A DNA stretch of 64,000 nucleotides from the NCBI RefSeq assembly GCF_000374545.1, contig NZ_KB894586.1:114249-178248 (forward strand), written 5' to 3'. Both the position numbers and the translations under genes were made by a program. The notes below the pieces were generated by a model. The model saw only the letters and a list, made by a program, of their open reading frames with translations, did not search any database and was not told the origin of the DNA. The stretch comes from Anaeromusa acidaminophila DSM 3853 (GTDB lineage: Bacteria; Bacillota; Negativicutes; Anaeromusales; Anaeromusaceae). Positions 53,959 through 62,849 of this stretch are shown here, piece by piece (the first letter of the stretch is position 1; each line of letters starts with the position of its first letter).

Positions 53959-54135
53959 AGAATAAGTACAATATGTGTGGTTTGCTGCAAGGTACTGTTT
54001 GAATCGAAAGAAAAAACTGTTTTTTTAGGATTGTATCTTTTCTGCAGGAATATGGTTGGAGATGTAGAATACTAACAAACCGGCATGGATGACCGGTATT
54101 TTAAAGAAAAATTAAGAAATAGGTAGTGAGAATTC

Positions 54136-55926
54136 ATGAGGGATGCTGTACGGGAAGGCTTTTTGGAACGGCTGCGCTCGGAAAGCAACATCGTCAGTGT
54201 TGTCTCTGATTATGTGCCGCTGAAACGAAAAGGGCGTAACCACTGGGGGTGCTGCCCGTTTCATCAGGAAAAAACTCCTTCTTTTTCAGTGTCCGAAGAT
54301 AAAGGATTTTTTTTCTGCTTTGGCTGTCAGTCTGGCGGAGATGTTTTTCAGTTTTTAATGAAAGTGGAAAACATTACATTTCCGGAAGCTGTGAAATTAT
54401 TGGCCGAAAAGCTGCACATACCAATGCCGGAGCAGGAACGTTCGCCGCAAGAGCTGGAACGAGAGAAAGCGCGGCAAACGCAGTTCCAGGTCAATATGTT
54501 AGCGCGAGATTTTTTCCACTCTTGCCTAACCAAGACCAATTATGGCAAAGATGCGCGCGAATATTTAAAGCGACGGGGTATTACGGATGAAACAATAGAA
54601 AAGTTTCAACTGGGTTTTGCACCGCCGCAATGGGACAAGCTTGTTAGCGCTCTTACGCGTCGGGGGATTACGGAAGCTTCCTTGCTGGAAGCCGGGTTGG
54701 CTCAGGAGCGATCTCGAGGCGGACTCTATGATCGTTTCCGTAATCGATTGATGTTCCCCATTTGGGATTATCAAGGTCGTGTGATTGGTTTTGGCGGTCG
54801 GGTTTTGGATGATAGCCATCCGAAATATTTAAATTCTCCTGAAACGACATTATTTAATAAACGCCATGTCTTATATGCATATCATTTGGCAGTGCCTACA
54901 ATTAAGCAAGGAAAACAGGCAGTGGTTGTCGAAGGATATATGGACGCAATTGCAGCGCACCAGGCTGGCTTTTCGCAAGTAGTGGCTTCGCTGGGAACTG
55001 CGTTTACCCCGCAGCAGGCTAAGCAATTAGCTAGAGTAGCGACAGAAATGCTTTTTGCGTATGACAGCGATAACGCTGGACAAGAAGCGATTTTGCGCGC
55101 GTTGCATACGGTTAAGGACTGCGGCGCGGTTTTGAAAGTAGTTGCTGTGCCTGACGGCAAAGATCCTGACGAGTTTTTACGGCGACATGGCGCTGATGAA
55201 TTTAAACAACTGCTGCAGGATGCTCTGCCGCTTCTGGAATTTCATCTTCGTTATGCGCTTCGTAAACAAGATATAGGATCATTGGCGGGCAAGGTGGCTG
55301 TAGTCTCTGAAATGGCTTCGCTGCTGGCCAGCGCGGACAGCGCAGTCGAAGCAGACGCATACATTCGCAAAATGGCGGAGATGCTGGAGATTGATGAAAC
55401 CGCTATTCGGGCGGAAGTGAAAAAAAGCGCTGGCAATACCTCAGGAAGAATGGGAAGGCCCATTGTAGTTAACAAACAAAACCGAAATGCGGAGCAAGAG
55501 GCCTTGCGATTGTTGTTACGGTTTATTTTGGAAGAAGAAGCGCTGATTTCCTATGTAGAAGCGCAACTACCTGAGGAAGATCTAGTAGATCCTGTATGTC
55601 GGGAATTGTTTTCCGCTCTATATATGCAGCAACGACAAGGCGAGGGAAGTCTGCAACGCTGGCTTCATTCGCTGCAGGAGAAGCAACAAAGCTTTATTTC
55701 CGGGATTGCCTTACAGCCTTTGCCGGAAGGAGATAGAATTGCTTTTGTCGACGATTGCATCCGTACCATGCATATTGCGGCCTTGCGCCGCAGGTATGAG
55801 CAACATCGCCTGAGGGCTGATGAATTAGAACGTTTGGGGGATAGCCGCTTTTTGCAGGAATTAGCAGAAAGTCAGCGAATTAAACATGAGATTGATCAAT
55901 TGCATGCAAATGCGTTCACACGATAA
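54136..55926 (+). CDS. dnaG: DNA primase
   Basis: DnaG makes RNA primers for replication. The 596-residue protein has the CHC2 zinc finger (CCPFHQEKTPSFSVSEDKGFFFCFGC, near residues 39-64), the TOPRIM core with VVVEGYMDAIAAHQAG and AYDSDNAGQEA, and a C-terminal DnaB-binding helical domain. The 177 bases before it hold a weak ACCGG/CCGGT hairpin. Followed at 39 bases by rpoD. Confidence 0.96.
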   Translation: MRDAVREGFLERLRSESNIVSVVSDYVPLKRKGRNHWGCCPFHQEKTPSFSVSEDKGFFFCFGCQSGGDVFQFLMKVENITFPEAVKLLAEKLHIPMPEQERSPQELEREKARQTQFQVNMLARDFFHSCLTKTNYGKDAREYLKRRGITDETIEKFQLGFAPPQWDKLVSALTRRGITEASLLEAGLAQERSRGGLYDRFRNRLMFPIWDYQGRVIGFGGRVLDDSHPKYLNSPETTLFNKRHVLYAYHLAVPTIKQGKQAVVVEGYMDAIAAHQAGFSQVVASLGTAFTPQQAKQLARVATEMLFAYDSDNAGQEAILRALHTVKDCGAVLKVVAVPDGKDPDEFLRRHGADEFKQLLQDALPLLEFHLRYALRKQDIGSLAGKVAVVSEMASLLASADSAVEADAYIRKMAEMLEIDETAIRAEVKKSAGNTSGRMGRPIVVNKQNRNAEQEALRLLLRFILEEEALISYVEAQLPEEDLVDPVCRELFSALYMQQRQGEGSLQRWLHSLQEKQQSFISGIALQPLPEGDRIAFVDDCIRTMHIAALRRRYEQHRLRADELERLGDSRFLQELAESQRIKHEIDQLHANAFTR

Positions 55927-55965
55927 TCAAACCGATGATTTGTGTGGGAGGAGGGAGACAAGGCA

Positions 55966-57069
55966 ATGACAGAGAAAAAAGTACGTCCAGAAGTACAAAT
56001 GGATTCGTTGTTGGAGCGAGGCGAAAAACGAGGCGGCGTCCTGTCGTATGGAGAAATTATGGACAGCTTGCAAAATGAAGAGCTTTCGGCTGACGAAATG
56101 GACGATATGTATGAGTCTTTCTCCAACAAAGGCATCGAGATTGTCGATGAAATAGCGGAAGTTGAAATTATTGAAGACGCAGATGCTAATAATGAGCAGC
56201 ATGAGGAAGTAGACATTGATTTGTCTATTCCGGAGGGAATCAGTATTGACGATCCGGTCCGCATGTATTTAAAAGAGATTGGCCGGGTGCCGCTGTTGAC
56301 GGCAGATGATGAGATTGCTTTGGCCAAGCGGATGGAACAAGGTGACGAAGAGGCAAAGCGGCGTTTAGCCGAAGCCAATTTGCGTCTTGTAGTCAGTATT
56401 GCCAAGCGTTATGTCGGCAGAGGCATGTTGTTTTTGGATTTGATCCAAGAAGGCAATTTGGGACTTATCAAAGCGGTCGAGAAATTCGACTATAATAAAG
56501 GCTATAAATTCAGCACCTATGCGACATGGTGGATTCGCCAAGCTATTACTCGGGCGATTGCAGACCAGGCTCGTACTATTCGTATTCCCGTGCATATGGT
56601 GGAAACCATTAACAAGCTGATTCGCGTGTCGCGGCACTTGTTGCAGGATCTGGGACGGGAACCGTTGCCGGAAGAGATTGCCAAGGAAATGGAAATCAGC
56701 GTAGAACGGGTACGGGAAATTATGAAAATAGCCCAAGAACCTGTTTCGTTGGAAACGCCGATCGGGGAAGAGGAAGACTCTCATTTGGGAGACTTTATCG
56801 AAGACCAGGACGCTCCGGCGCCTGCTGAAGCAGCATCATTTATGCTTCTAAAGGAACAGCTGGAAGAAGTTTTGGAAACATTGACGCCGCGAGAAGAGAA
56901 GGTATTGCGTCTTCGTTTTGGGCTTGATGATGGCCGAGCTCGCACCTTGGAAGAGGTTGGGCAGCATTTTGGCGTTACTCGTGAACGAATTCGCCAAATC
57001 GAAGCGAAAGCATTGCGGAAACTTCGTCATCCCAGCCGGAGCAAGAAGCTGAAGGATTTTCTGGAGTAA
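55966..57069 (+). CDS. rpoD: RNA polymerase primary sigma factor
   Basis: The housekeeping sigma factor recognises the TTGACA/TATAAT promoters seen throughout this window. The 367-residue protein has an acidic N-terminal 1.1-like region, region 1.2 ([17 protein letters not shown]), region 2 ([40 protein letters not shown]), region 3 and region 4 ([37 protein letters not shown]). I start at ATG 55966 after GGAGGAGGGAG; an upstream in-frame ATG at 55942 has no site. It forms a pair with dnaG. Confidence 0.97.
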   Translation: MTEKKVRPEVQMDSLLERGEKRGGVLSYGEIMDSLQNEELSADEMDDMYESFSNKGIEIVDEIAEVEIIEDADANNEQHEEVDIDLSIPEGISIDDPVRMYLKEIGRVPLLTADDEIALAKRMEQGDEEAKRRLAEANLRLVVSIAKRYVGRGMLFLDLIQEGNLGLIKAVEKFDYNKGYKFSTYATWWIRQAITRAIADQARTIRIPVHMVETINKLIRVSRHLLQDLGREPLPEEIAKEMEISVERVREIMKIAQEPVSLETPIGEEEDSHLGDFIEDQDAPAPAEAASFMLLKEQLEEVLETLTPREEKVLRLRFGLDDGRARTLEEVGQHFGVTRERIRQIEAKALRKLRHPSRSKKLKDFLE

Positions 57070-57083
57070 AGCTGGTTAGGCCC

Positions 57084-57112
57084 TTGACAGACAGGGCTTC
57101 CTGAATTATAAT
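57084..57112 (+). promoter_or_regulatory. Consensus sigma-A promoter of the tRNA cluster
   Basis: TTGACA (57084-57089), a 17-base spacer and TATAAT (57107-57112), exact consensus. It drives the tRNA-Asn, tRNA-Met/Ile2 and tRNA-Glu genes. Confidence 0.95.
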
Positions 57113-57130
57113 GTGTTACGTCGACAGCAT

Positions 57131-57206
57131 TCCTCGATAGCTCAATCGGTAGAGCACGCGGCTGTTAACCGCGGGGTTGTAGGTTCGAGTCCTACTCGAG
57201 GAGCCA
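57131..57206 (+). tRNA. tRNA-Asn (GTT)
   Basis: Acceptor TCCTCGA pairs with TCGAGGA and is followed by G and CCA. The anticodon stem GCGGC/ACCGC-like pairs enclose a loop with GTT. The GGTTCGAGTCC T-arm is present. Confidence 0.95.
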
Positions 57207-57262
57207 TTTTCGTATAATGAACAGGCTTTCTCTTTCGGGAAAACCTGTTTTCTCCTTCATTA

Positions 57263-57337
57263 GGGCCTATAGCTCAGCGGTAGAGCAGCCGGCTCATAAC
57301 CGGCCGGTCCCTGGTTCGATCCCAGGTGGGCCCACCA
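57263..57337 (+). tRNA. tRNA with CAT anticodon (elongator Met or Ile2)
   Basis: Acceptor GGGCCTA pairs with TGGGCCC, and CCA is encoded. The anticodon loop carries CAT in a GCCGG/CCGGC stem. The body resembles tRNA-Ile2 of other bacteria (lysidine at C34) as much as elongator Met; it lacks the three G-C pairs of the initiator type in the right setting. Which amino acid it takes depends on TilS. Confidence 0.85.
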
Positions 57338-57345
57338 CTAGAAAT

Positions 57346-57420
57346 GGCCCGTTGGTCAAGCGGTTAAGACACCGCCCTTTCACGGCGGGAACAAGGGTTC
57401 GATTCCCTTACGGGTCACCA
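57346..57420 (+). tRNA. tRNA-Glu (TTC)
   Basis: Acceptor GGCCCGT pairs with ACGGGTC (one G-U) and is followed by A and CCA. The anticodon loop CTTTCAC gives TTC. Confidence 0.94.
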
Positions 57421-57441
57421 AATTGCATAAGGTAACTTCGA

Positions 57442-57496
57442 TAAAACACAAAGGCGCGTTTTTTCTTGCAGAGAAAGCGCGCCTTTGTGTTTTATC
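57442..57496. terminator. Terminator after the tRNA cluster
   Basis: ATAAAACACAAAGGCGCG pairs with CGCGCCTTTGTGTTTTAT across a T-rich loop and leads into T residues. Confidence 0.85.
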
Positions 57497-57770
57497 ATGT
57501 AAGACCTTGCTTGCTGGAGCCGTTCTTAAATCAGCGGATCTTTAAGTATTTTTGAGGGAACAAGACAAAAAAGCCTATTCCCGCTGGTGGCAACCGATGT
57601 ACACCGCTTTGGTAAGAATTAAGGAAGAGAATGCGCATTGTGGCGAAAGTTCATTTCTAGTATACTTTGTTTATATTTATTGCGTTCTTTTGCCTGATTA
57701 TACTATTGAATGAAACTATTTTTCAAAACATGTCTGTGCAGAAAGCGTATTTTCGAGGAGTGGATGAAAA
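57497..57770 (+). other. Intergenic region before the M20 gene
   Basis: No open frame of note. It holds a likely sigma-A promoter at 57638-57666 and otherwise AT-rich leader sequence. The stretch 57520-57630 has no recognisable element. Confidence 0.5.
57638..57666 (+). promoter_or_regulatory. Likely sigma-A promoter of the M20-DUF3311-symporter genes
   Basis: TTGTGG (57638-57643), a 17-base spacer and TATACT (57661-57666). Confidence 0.6.
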
Positions 57771-58937
57771 ATGGATTTTAAAGCGGTTGTATTGAACCAA
57801 AAAGATGAGATTATTGCATGGCGTCGTGAATTTCGGAAAAATCCGGAATTGAGCTGCAAAGAATTTGAAACCCAGAAAAAAATAATGGCTTTGTTGATGG
57901 AATGGGGATTGCAGCCTAAGAAAGCAGCTGGAACTGGAATTGTTGCGGATATAAAAGGAGCTTTACCTGGTAAAACCATTGCCGTGCGTGCGGACATGGA
58001 TGCGCTGCTATTGCAGGACGAGCTGGATAAGCCGTATCGCTCCACAAAACCAGGCGTTAGTCATGCGTGTGGTCACGACGGACACATGGCTATGCTGTTA
58101 GGTTTGGCGAAAACGCTGGTAGGATTGCGGGGGGAACTATCCGGAACAGTACGGCTTTTGTTTCAGCCTAGTGAAGAACAGCTGCCGGGGGGAGCCGCGC
58201 CTATGATTGAGGCAGGCGCTCTAGAGGGCGTAGATTATGTATTGGGAACGCATGTCTGGAAAGATGTTCCTAGCGGAAAGGTGCTTGTTTTACCAGAGGC
58301 GATGATGGCGGCGCCGGATGAATTTTCTATTGAGATCCAAGGCCGCGGCGGTCATGGATCGCTGCCGCAGCAAACGGTAGATCCGATCTGGATTGGCGCA
58401 CAGATTATCAACGCTTTAAAGACTATCACTTCCAGTCTAATCAATCCGATGGAACATGGCGTTGTTTCGGTAGGCATCTTTAAATCGGGCGATGCTTTCA
58501 ATATAATTCCCGATACGGCGCTTATTAAAGGAACCGTGCGCACCTTTGACGATGAATTGAGACATGCGATTCATGAACATATTCGGCGGATGAGCAACGG
58601 CATTGCCAATACGATGGGGGCGCAATGCAAAGTTGAGATTATTAAAGGCTATCCGCCGGTGATTAACAATCCAGAGGTTGCAGGCGTTGTGGCGGAAGCT
58701 TCCCAAGAAACTCTTGGAGCAGAAGGCCTCTTTGATATGCCGCCTGTGTTGGGAGCGGAAGACTTTTCGCATTATCTTGAGAAAACAAAGGGCGCCTTCT
58801 TCTTCCTTGGAATTGGTAATGAGGCTGCAGGCAGCATATACCCGCATCATCATCCTCGCTTTGATTTAGACGAAGAAGTGCTGCCTAAAGGCGTAGAAAT
58901 TATGTTGCGGACAATTTGGAAACTAGGGAAAAAATAA
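57771..58937 (+). CDS. M20 family amidohydrolase (N-acyl-amino-acid or hippurate hydrolase type)
   Basis: These zinc enzymes cleave N-acyl amino acids or related amides. The 388-residue protein has the metal site in AVRADMDALLL and SHACGHDGHMAML, the base in QPSEEQLPGGAAPMI, a lid domain in the middle, and the C-terminal FFLGIGNE...HHHPRFDLDEEVL segment. The start at ATG 57771 follows GAGGAG. A small DUF3311 protein and a sodium symporter follow, suggesting uptake and hydrolysis of an acylated or peptide-like substrate; that link is inference. Confidence 0.88.
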   Translation: MDFKAVVLNQKDEIIAWRREFRKNPELSCKEFETQKKIMALLMEWGLQPKKAAGTGIVADIKGALPGKTIAVRADMDALLLQDELDKPYRSTKPGVSHACGHDGHMAMLLGLAKTLVGLRGELSGTVRLLFQPSEEQLPGGAAPMIEAGALEGVDYVLGTHVWKDVPSGKVLVLPEAMMAAPDEFSIEIQGRGGHGSLPQQTVDPIWIGAQIINALKTITSSLINPMEHGVVSVGIFKSGDAFNIIPDTALIKGTVRTFDDELRHAIHEHIRRMSNGIANTMGAQCKVEIIKGYPPVINNPEVAGVVAEASQETLGAEGLFDMPPVLGAEDFSHYLEKTKGAFFFLGIGNEAAGSIYPHHHPRFDLDEEVLPKGVEIMLRTIWKLGKK

Positions 58938-58997
58938 ATACAACAGAGAAGCGCTCTGTTTATGATATAAGCCTGTATGCATGAAAGGGGAATGTCT

Positions 58998-59204
58998 ATG
59001 AAATGGCTTAGAGTACTGCTGACCCTTATTCCGTTTGTCTGGACTATTGCTTTTTTGCCTTTTGCGAATCGGGTTAAACCTTTGGTAATGGGGCTGCCTT
59101 TCTTGGCTTTTTGGCTCGTTGCCGGTGTGTTTATCGCATTTCTCTGCCTCAGTGTTTTGTATCAGCTTGATAAAGGAAGAGAAGAAAGGGGGAATCTGCG
59201 ATGA
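58998..59204 (+). CDS. DUF3311 small membrane protein
   Basis: A 68-residue protein with two helices (LLTLIPFVWTIAFLPFA and LPFLAFWLVAGVFIAFLCLSVLY), typical of the DUF3311 partner that accompanies sodium:solute symporters (as YhjC does with YhjB in Bacillus). ATG 58998 lies after AAAGGGGA; upstream in-frame ATGs at 58977 and 58992 have poorer spacing. It overlaps the symporter gene by four bases. Confidence 0.85.
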   Translation: MKWLRVLLTLIPFVWTIAFLPFANRVKPLVMGLPFLAFWLVAGVFIAFLCLSVLYQLDKGREERGNLR

Positions 59205-60676
59205 CCAACGAAGTCACTTCTTTAGTGGTGATTGCCGTTATGTTGGGGTTGGTTTTTATCATCGGCATGGTTCCCGGTATGAAGAATAAGCTGGACCTTG
59301 AAGGCTGGGCGGTTGGCGGACGTAATTTCGGGCGTTGGCTGAATTGGTTTGTACTGGCTGGAGAAATTTATACGGCCTTCGCTTTTTTAGGGGCCAGCGG
59401 TTGGGCTTATGCTAAAGGCGGTCCAATTTTCTACATCTTAGGTTATGGCGGCTTGGCCTATGTGGTTGGCTACCATGTGCTGCCTAAAATTTGCGAAGTC
59501 GGTCATGCCAATAAATTATTGACTCAGCCGGATTTGATCGCGCATTTATACAAAAGTGAAAAGCTGGCTTTTGGGACTGCACTAGTGGGAGTCGCCTTTT
59601 TGCTGCCTTATTTGCAATTACAGCTGACTGGTTTAGGACTTATTATTGAAACTTGTTCTTATGGACAGATCACCCGGATCCCAGCTATGTTGATTGCTTT
59701 TTCTCTTGTTGCGACGTTTGTATATGTAAGCGGCTTGAAAGGGGTTGCCTCTACCGCCGTTATTAAGGATACCATTATGATGGTGGCGGTTGTCTTTTTC
59801 GGTTTGTACTTACCCTACCATTATTTTGGAAGTGTCGGCGGCATGTTTGAAGCTTTGGATACTGCGAAGCCCGGTTTTTTAGCCTTGCCGGGAGGAACGC
59901 CTAATCTTGACGTGACTTGGGCTATGTCGACGTTGGTAGTTACTAGCTTGGGCTTTTACATGTGGCCTCATTTTTCCGCCAATACTTTTAGTGCGAGATC
60001 GCCGGAAGTCCTTCGTCACAATGCGGTATATTTACCTTTATATCAATATTGTCTTTTGTTTCCCATGCTTGTAGGTTTTACGGCCTTATTGGTATTGGAA
60101 CCGGCATTAAAGGTTCCAGATATGGCGTTTATGGCGGTGGTACAAAATTTGTTCCCTGGCTGGGTACTAGGACTTGTAGGCGGCGCAGGCGCGTTGGCTT
60201 GCATGATACCGGCGGCAGATTTGATTCTTTCCACTTCTATGCTCGTTTCACGCAATATTTACGGCAAGACAGCAGGTAAAGACATGAGCCCTAATGAGAT
60301 TGGGCGCGTGGCGCGCTTGGTGGTTCTGCTTCTTACGGGAATTGCATTGTTACTGGCTATTTTCTTGCCGAACATGTTGGTCAATTTACTTTTGACCGGC
60401 TATTCGGGAGTAACGCAATTTTTCCCGATGATTGTTTTAGGCTTGTTCTGGCGCAAGGCTTCGAAGGAAGGCGCTATTGCCGGCTTGCTAATCGGCGAAC
60501 TACTGGTATTTACCTTGATTTTAAACAAAATGGATCCCTTTACGTTAGGAAGCATTCACTTGAATGCGGGTTTTGTGGCGCTGACAATCAATACGTTTAT
60601 TTATGTTGTCGTCAATGAAGTTGTGTACCGCATGAAGTCACAGATGCCGTCTGTGGAAACGGAAAAGGTTTCCTGA
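59201..60676 (+). CDS. Sodium:solute symporter family protein
   Basis: SSS-family carriers use the sodium gradient to bring in solutes. The 491-residue protein has about 13 helices: VVIAVMLGLVFIIGMVPG, then the GWAVGGRNFGRWLNWFVLAGEIYTAFAFLGASGWAYAKG region with the unwound first core helix, and later LVVLLLTGIALLLAIFLP, GLFWRKASKEGAIAGLLIGELL. Substrate unknown; the paired M20 gene suggests an amino-acid derivative. Overlaps the DUF3311 gene by four bases and is followed by a terminator. Confidence 0.9.
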   Translation: MTNEVTSLVVIAVMLGLVFIIGMVPGMKNKLDLEGWAVGGRNFGRWLNWFVLAGEIYTAFAFLGASGWAYAKGGPIFYILGYGGLAYVVGYHVLPKICEVGHANKLLTQPDLIAHLYKSEKLAFGTALVGVAFLLPYLQLQLTGLGLIIETCSYGQITRIPAMLIAFSLVATFVYVSGLKGVASTAVIKDTIMMVAVVFFGLYLPYHYFGSVGGMFEALDTAKPGFLALPGGTPNLDVTWAMSTLVVTSLGFYMWPHFSANTFSARSPEVLRHNAVYLPLYQYCLLFPMLVGFTALLVLEPALKVPDMAFMAVVQNLFPGWVLGLVGGAGALACMIPAADLILSTSMLVSRNIYGKTAGKDMSPNEIGRVARLVVLLLTGIALLLAIFLPNMLVNLLLTGYSGVTQFFPMIVLGLFWRKASKEGAIAGLLIGELLVFTLILNKMDPFTLGSIHLNAGFVALTINTFIYVVVNEVVYRMKSQMPSVETEKVS

Positions 60677-60694
60677 TTATAAGTAGGGCGTGAT

Positions 60695-60733
60695 ATAATA
60701 AACCCGCAGTCTAAAGACTGCGGGTTTATTATT
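60695..60733. terminator. Terminator after the symporter gene
   Basis: AATAAACCCGCAGTCT pairs with AGACTGCGGGTTTATT around AA, with a T-rich end; the ribosome-binding site of trmK follows. Confidence 0.85.
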
Positions 60734-60746
60734 TAGGAGGAAGATC

Positions 60747-61448
60747 ATGAACATTCCTATTTTGAGTAAACGGCTGCAGGCGCTGGCGGAGGAAGTTACC
60801 GCAGGCAGCGTCCCTGCGGATATTGGTACGGATCATGCGTTATTACCTTTATATCTTGTTGGTACAGGACGGTGTTTACGCGCCATAGCTGGCGATGTAC
60901 ATAAAGGCCCTTTTGAAACGGCTCGCGAGGCGGTTGCGGAAGCCGGGCTTGCAGAAGCTATTTCGGTGCGCCATGGCAATGGCTTAGCGGTGCTGCAGCC
61001 AGAGGAAGCGGACTTATTGATCTTGGCTGGCATGGGGGCTGTTACCATGATTCAGATTTTTGAGGCGCAGCCGAAAGTGGTAGCAGGAGCTAAACGGCTG
61101 ATTTTACAGCCTATGATCGGTTCGGGCGCGTTGCGCCGCTGGCTAGGGGATCATAATTTCATCGTAATAAAGGAAGAGTTGCTAGAAGAAGAAGGGCGGC
61201 TTTATGAGTTTTTAGTAGCGGAGCCGGGACGATCGGTGAAACCAGAAGAAGATATTTTATTTGATATCGGGCCGCTGTTATGGCAAAACCGCCATCCGCT
61301 GTTGGCCAGGCTTTTGGATGAACGCCTTGAGCATGCCCGTAGCGTGGCCGCGGAGATGACAAAAAGCAAGGCTGCTGTCAATACACAGCGTTATCAGGAT
61401 CTTTGCGGACGAATTGCAGCGATGGAGGCGAAAAGAAAATGTCTGTGA
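60747..61448 (+). CDS. trmK: tRNA m1A22 methyltransferase
   Basis: TrmK methylates adenine 22 of tRNA. The 233-residue protein begins SKRLQALAEEV, has the SAM motif VPADIGTDHALLPLYLV, GDVHKGPFETA, ADLLILAGMGAVTMIQI and ILQPMIGSGALRRWL. Its end overlaps nif3 by ten bases, the order seen in Firmicutes after rpoD. Confidence 0.93.
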   Translation: MNIPILSKRLQALAEEVTAGSVPADIGTDHALLPLYLVGTGRCLRAIAGDVHKGPFETAREAVAEAGLAEAISVRHGNGLAVLQPEEADLLILAGMGAVTMIQIFEAQPKVVAGAKRLILQPMIGSGALRRWLGDHNFIVIKEELLEEEGRLYEFLVAEPGRSVKPEEDILFDIGPLLWQNRHPLLARLLDERLEHARSVAAEMTKSKAAVNTQRYQDLCGRIAAMEAKRKCL

Positions 61449-62569
61449 AACTGCAGGTAATATTGGAGGCGCTGGAGCAATTGGCGCCGCGCCGCTTAGC
61501 GGAAGAATGGGATCGCGTCGGTTTGCAGCTAGGGCAAGGGGCGCAAGAGATTCGTCGTATTTTGGTAGCCTTGGATGTAACTGAAGCCGTGGCGGCGGAA
61601 GCAAAAGAGGTTCAGGCAGACTTGATTGTAGCGCATCATCCGTTTATTTTTAAACCGTTGGAGCAGATTCATACCGATCGCTTTCCGGGAAATTTACTGC
61701 AGCAATTTTTGCGGGACAATGTGGCTCTGATTGCAGCCCATACCAATCTCGATTACGCCGACGGCGGCTTAAACGACTGGCTGGCGGAAGCGCTGGAATT
61801 GCAGAACGTGGATGTTTTACAGGCCGGACCAGAAGAAAAGCTTCTTAAATTAGTCGTCTTTGTGCCGGAAGAGGCGGTGGAGGCGGTGAGAGAAGCCCTT
61901 GCCCGCGCTGGAGCGGGCCATATTGGCCGTTATAGCCACTGCAGCTTTCAAAGCGCTGGTGAAGGAACATTTTTGCCTCTGGAGGGAACCAATCCTTATA
62001 AAGGAAAACTGGGGCGCCTAGAAAGAACGCCGGAGATCCGCTTGGAAACGATTTTGCCGCAGCGTATATCCGGGAGGGTGTTGCGGGCTATGCTGCGAAG
62101 CCATCCTTATGAAGAAGTTGCCTATGACTTGTATCCCCTGGCCAATGAACGTCGGGAAGGCGGTTTAGGCCGCATCGGTTTACTGTCACGGGAAATGACG
62201 CTGGCGGAGCTGGCGAGGAATGTGGCAAAAAACCTCGATTTGCCGGGCGTTAGGGCGGTAGGGGATTCGCAAAGGATCATCCGCAAGGCAGCCGTTTGCG
62301 GCGGAGCTGGCGCCAGCTTAATCAGCAAGGCGGCTTTTCGCGGTGCGGATGTGCTGATAACCGGGGATATAAAGTATCATGAAGCACAGCAGGCGCAAAA
62401 TAGCGATTTGGCGTTACTTGATGCAGGGCATTTTGGGACGGAAAAGTTGATGGTAGGGAAAGTGGCGCAGTATCTGCAAGAGCAGTCTGTGGTCGGGAAA
62501 TGGAATGTGGAAGTAATAGCAGCTCAGTCGGAACGTGATGTATTTTCATGGGAACCTTGCGGTGAGTAA
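61439..62569 (+). CDS. Nif3-like dinuclear metal protein (DUF34)
   Basis: Nif3 proteins are dinuclear metal-binding toroids with a PII-like insert; the function (GTP cyclohydrolase type) is uncertain. The 376-residue protein has EEWDRVGLQLG, the metal ligands in DLIVAHHPFIFKPL and AAHTNLDYADGGLND, the insert around residues 125-225 with LKLVVFVPEEAVEAVREAL, and LLDAGHFGTEKLMV. I start at ATG 61439, eight bases after GGAGGCG; an ATG at 61403 in trmK was rejected. Confidence 0.92.
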   Translation: MSVKLQVILEALEQLAPRRLAEEWDRVGLQLGQGAQEIRRILVALDVTEAVAAEAKEVQADLIVAHHPFIFKPLEQIHTDRFPGNLLQQFLRDNVALIAAHTNLDYADGGLNDWLAEALELQNVDVLQAGPEEKLLKLVVFVPEEAVEAVREALARAGAGHIGRYSHCSFQSAGEGTFLPLEGTNPYKGKLGRLERTPEIRLETILPQRISGRVLRAMLRSHPYEEVAYDLYPLANERREGGLGRIGLLSREMTLAELARNVAKNLDLPGVRAVGDSQRIIRKAAVCGGAGASLISKAAFRGADVLITGDIKYHEAQQAQNSDLALLDAGHFGTEKLMVGKVAQYLQEQSVVGKWNVEVIAAQSERDVFSWEPCGE

Positions 62570-62670
62570 AAACCGGGGAACGAACAAGAGAACCGGAGTG
62601 ACCGGAGGAAAAAACTAAGGTTGTGAGATTCCGAATACTTTTGTTGTGTTTTGTGAAATGTATAGTAAAG

Positions 62671-62718
62671 AAAAAGCAATTCCATTTGCCAAAAGGCATA
62701 ACGGAATTGCTTTTTTAA
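62671..62718. terminator. Terminator after trmK-nif3
   Basis: AAAAAGCAATTCC pairs with GGAATTGCTTTTTT around an internal loop. Confidence 0.8.
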
Positions 62719-62732
62719 TATACCAGGCTAAC

Positions 62733-62762
62733 GAACCGCGAAATACACGAAAGACGCGAAAG
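62733..62762 (+). repeat. Dispersed intergenic GC-rich repeat, copy C
   Basis: Matches 23101-23130 (opposite strand) at 27 of 30 positions. A run of eight G residues follows at 62762-62769, before the DNA runs into the HAD gene. Confidence 0.7.
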
Positions 62763-62849
62763 GGGGGGGCAAGGGGGAGGACACTTTACTCCACCTACTC
62801 TTGTTCAATCCGTATACTCTGGCTCTGTTACTATGCGTTCCGTTCTCGT

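Noticed and set aside
54075..54105. Possible terminator before dnaG
   Set aside because: The ACCGG/CCGGT hairpin has only five pairs and a short, interrupted T tract, too weak to list as a feature.
57217..57435. Open frame of 72 codons across the tRNA genes
   Set aside because: It covers two tRNA genes, which explain the sequence fully.
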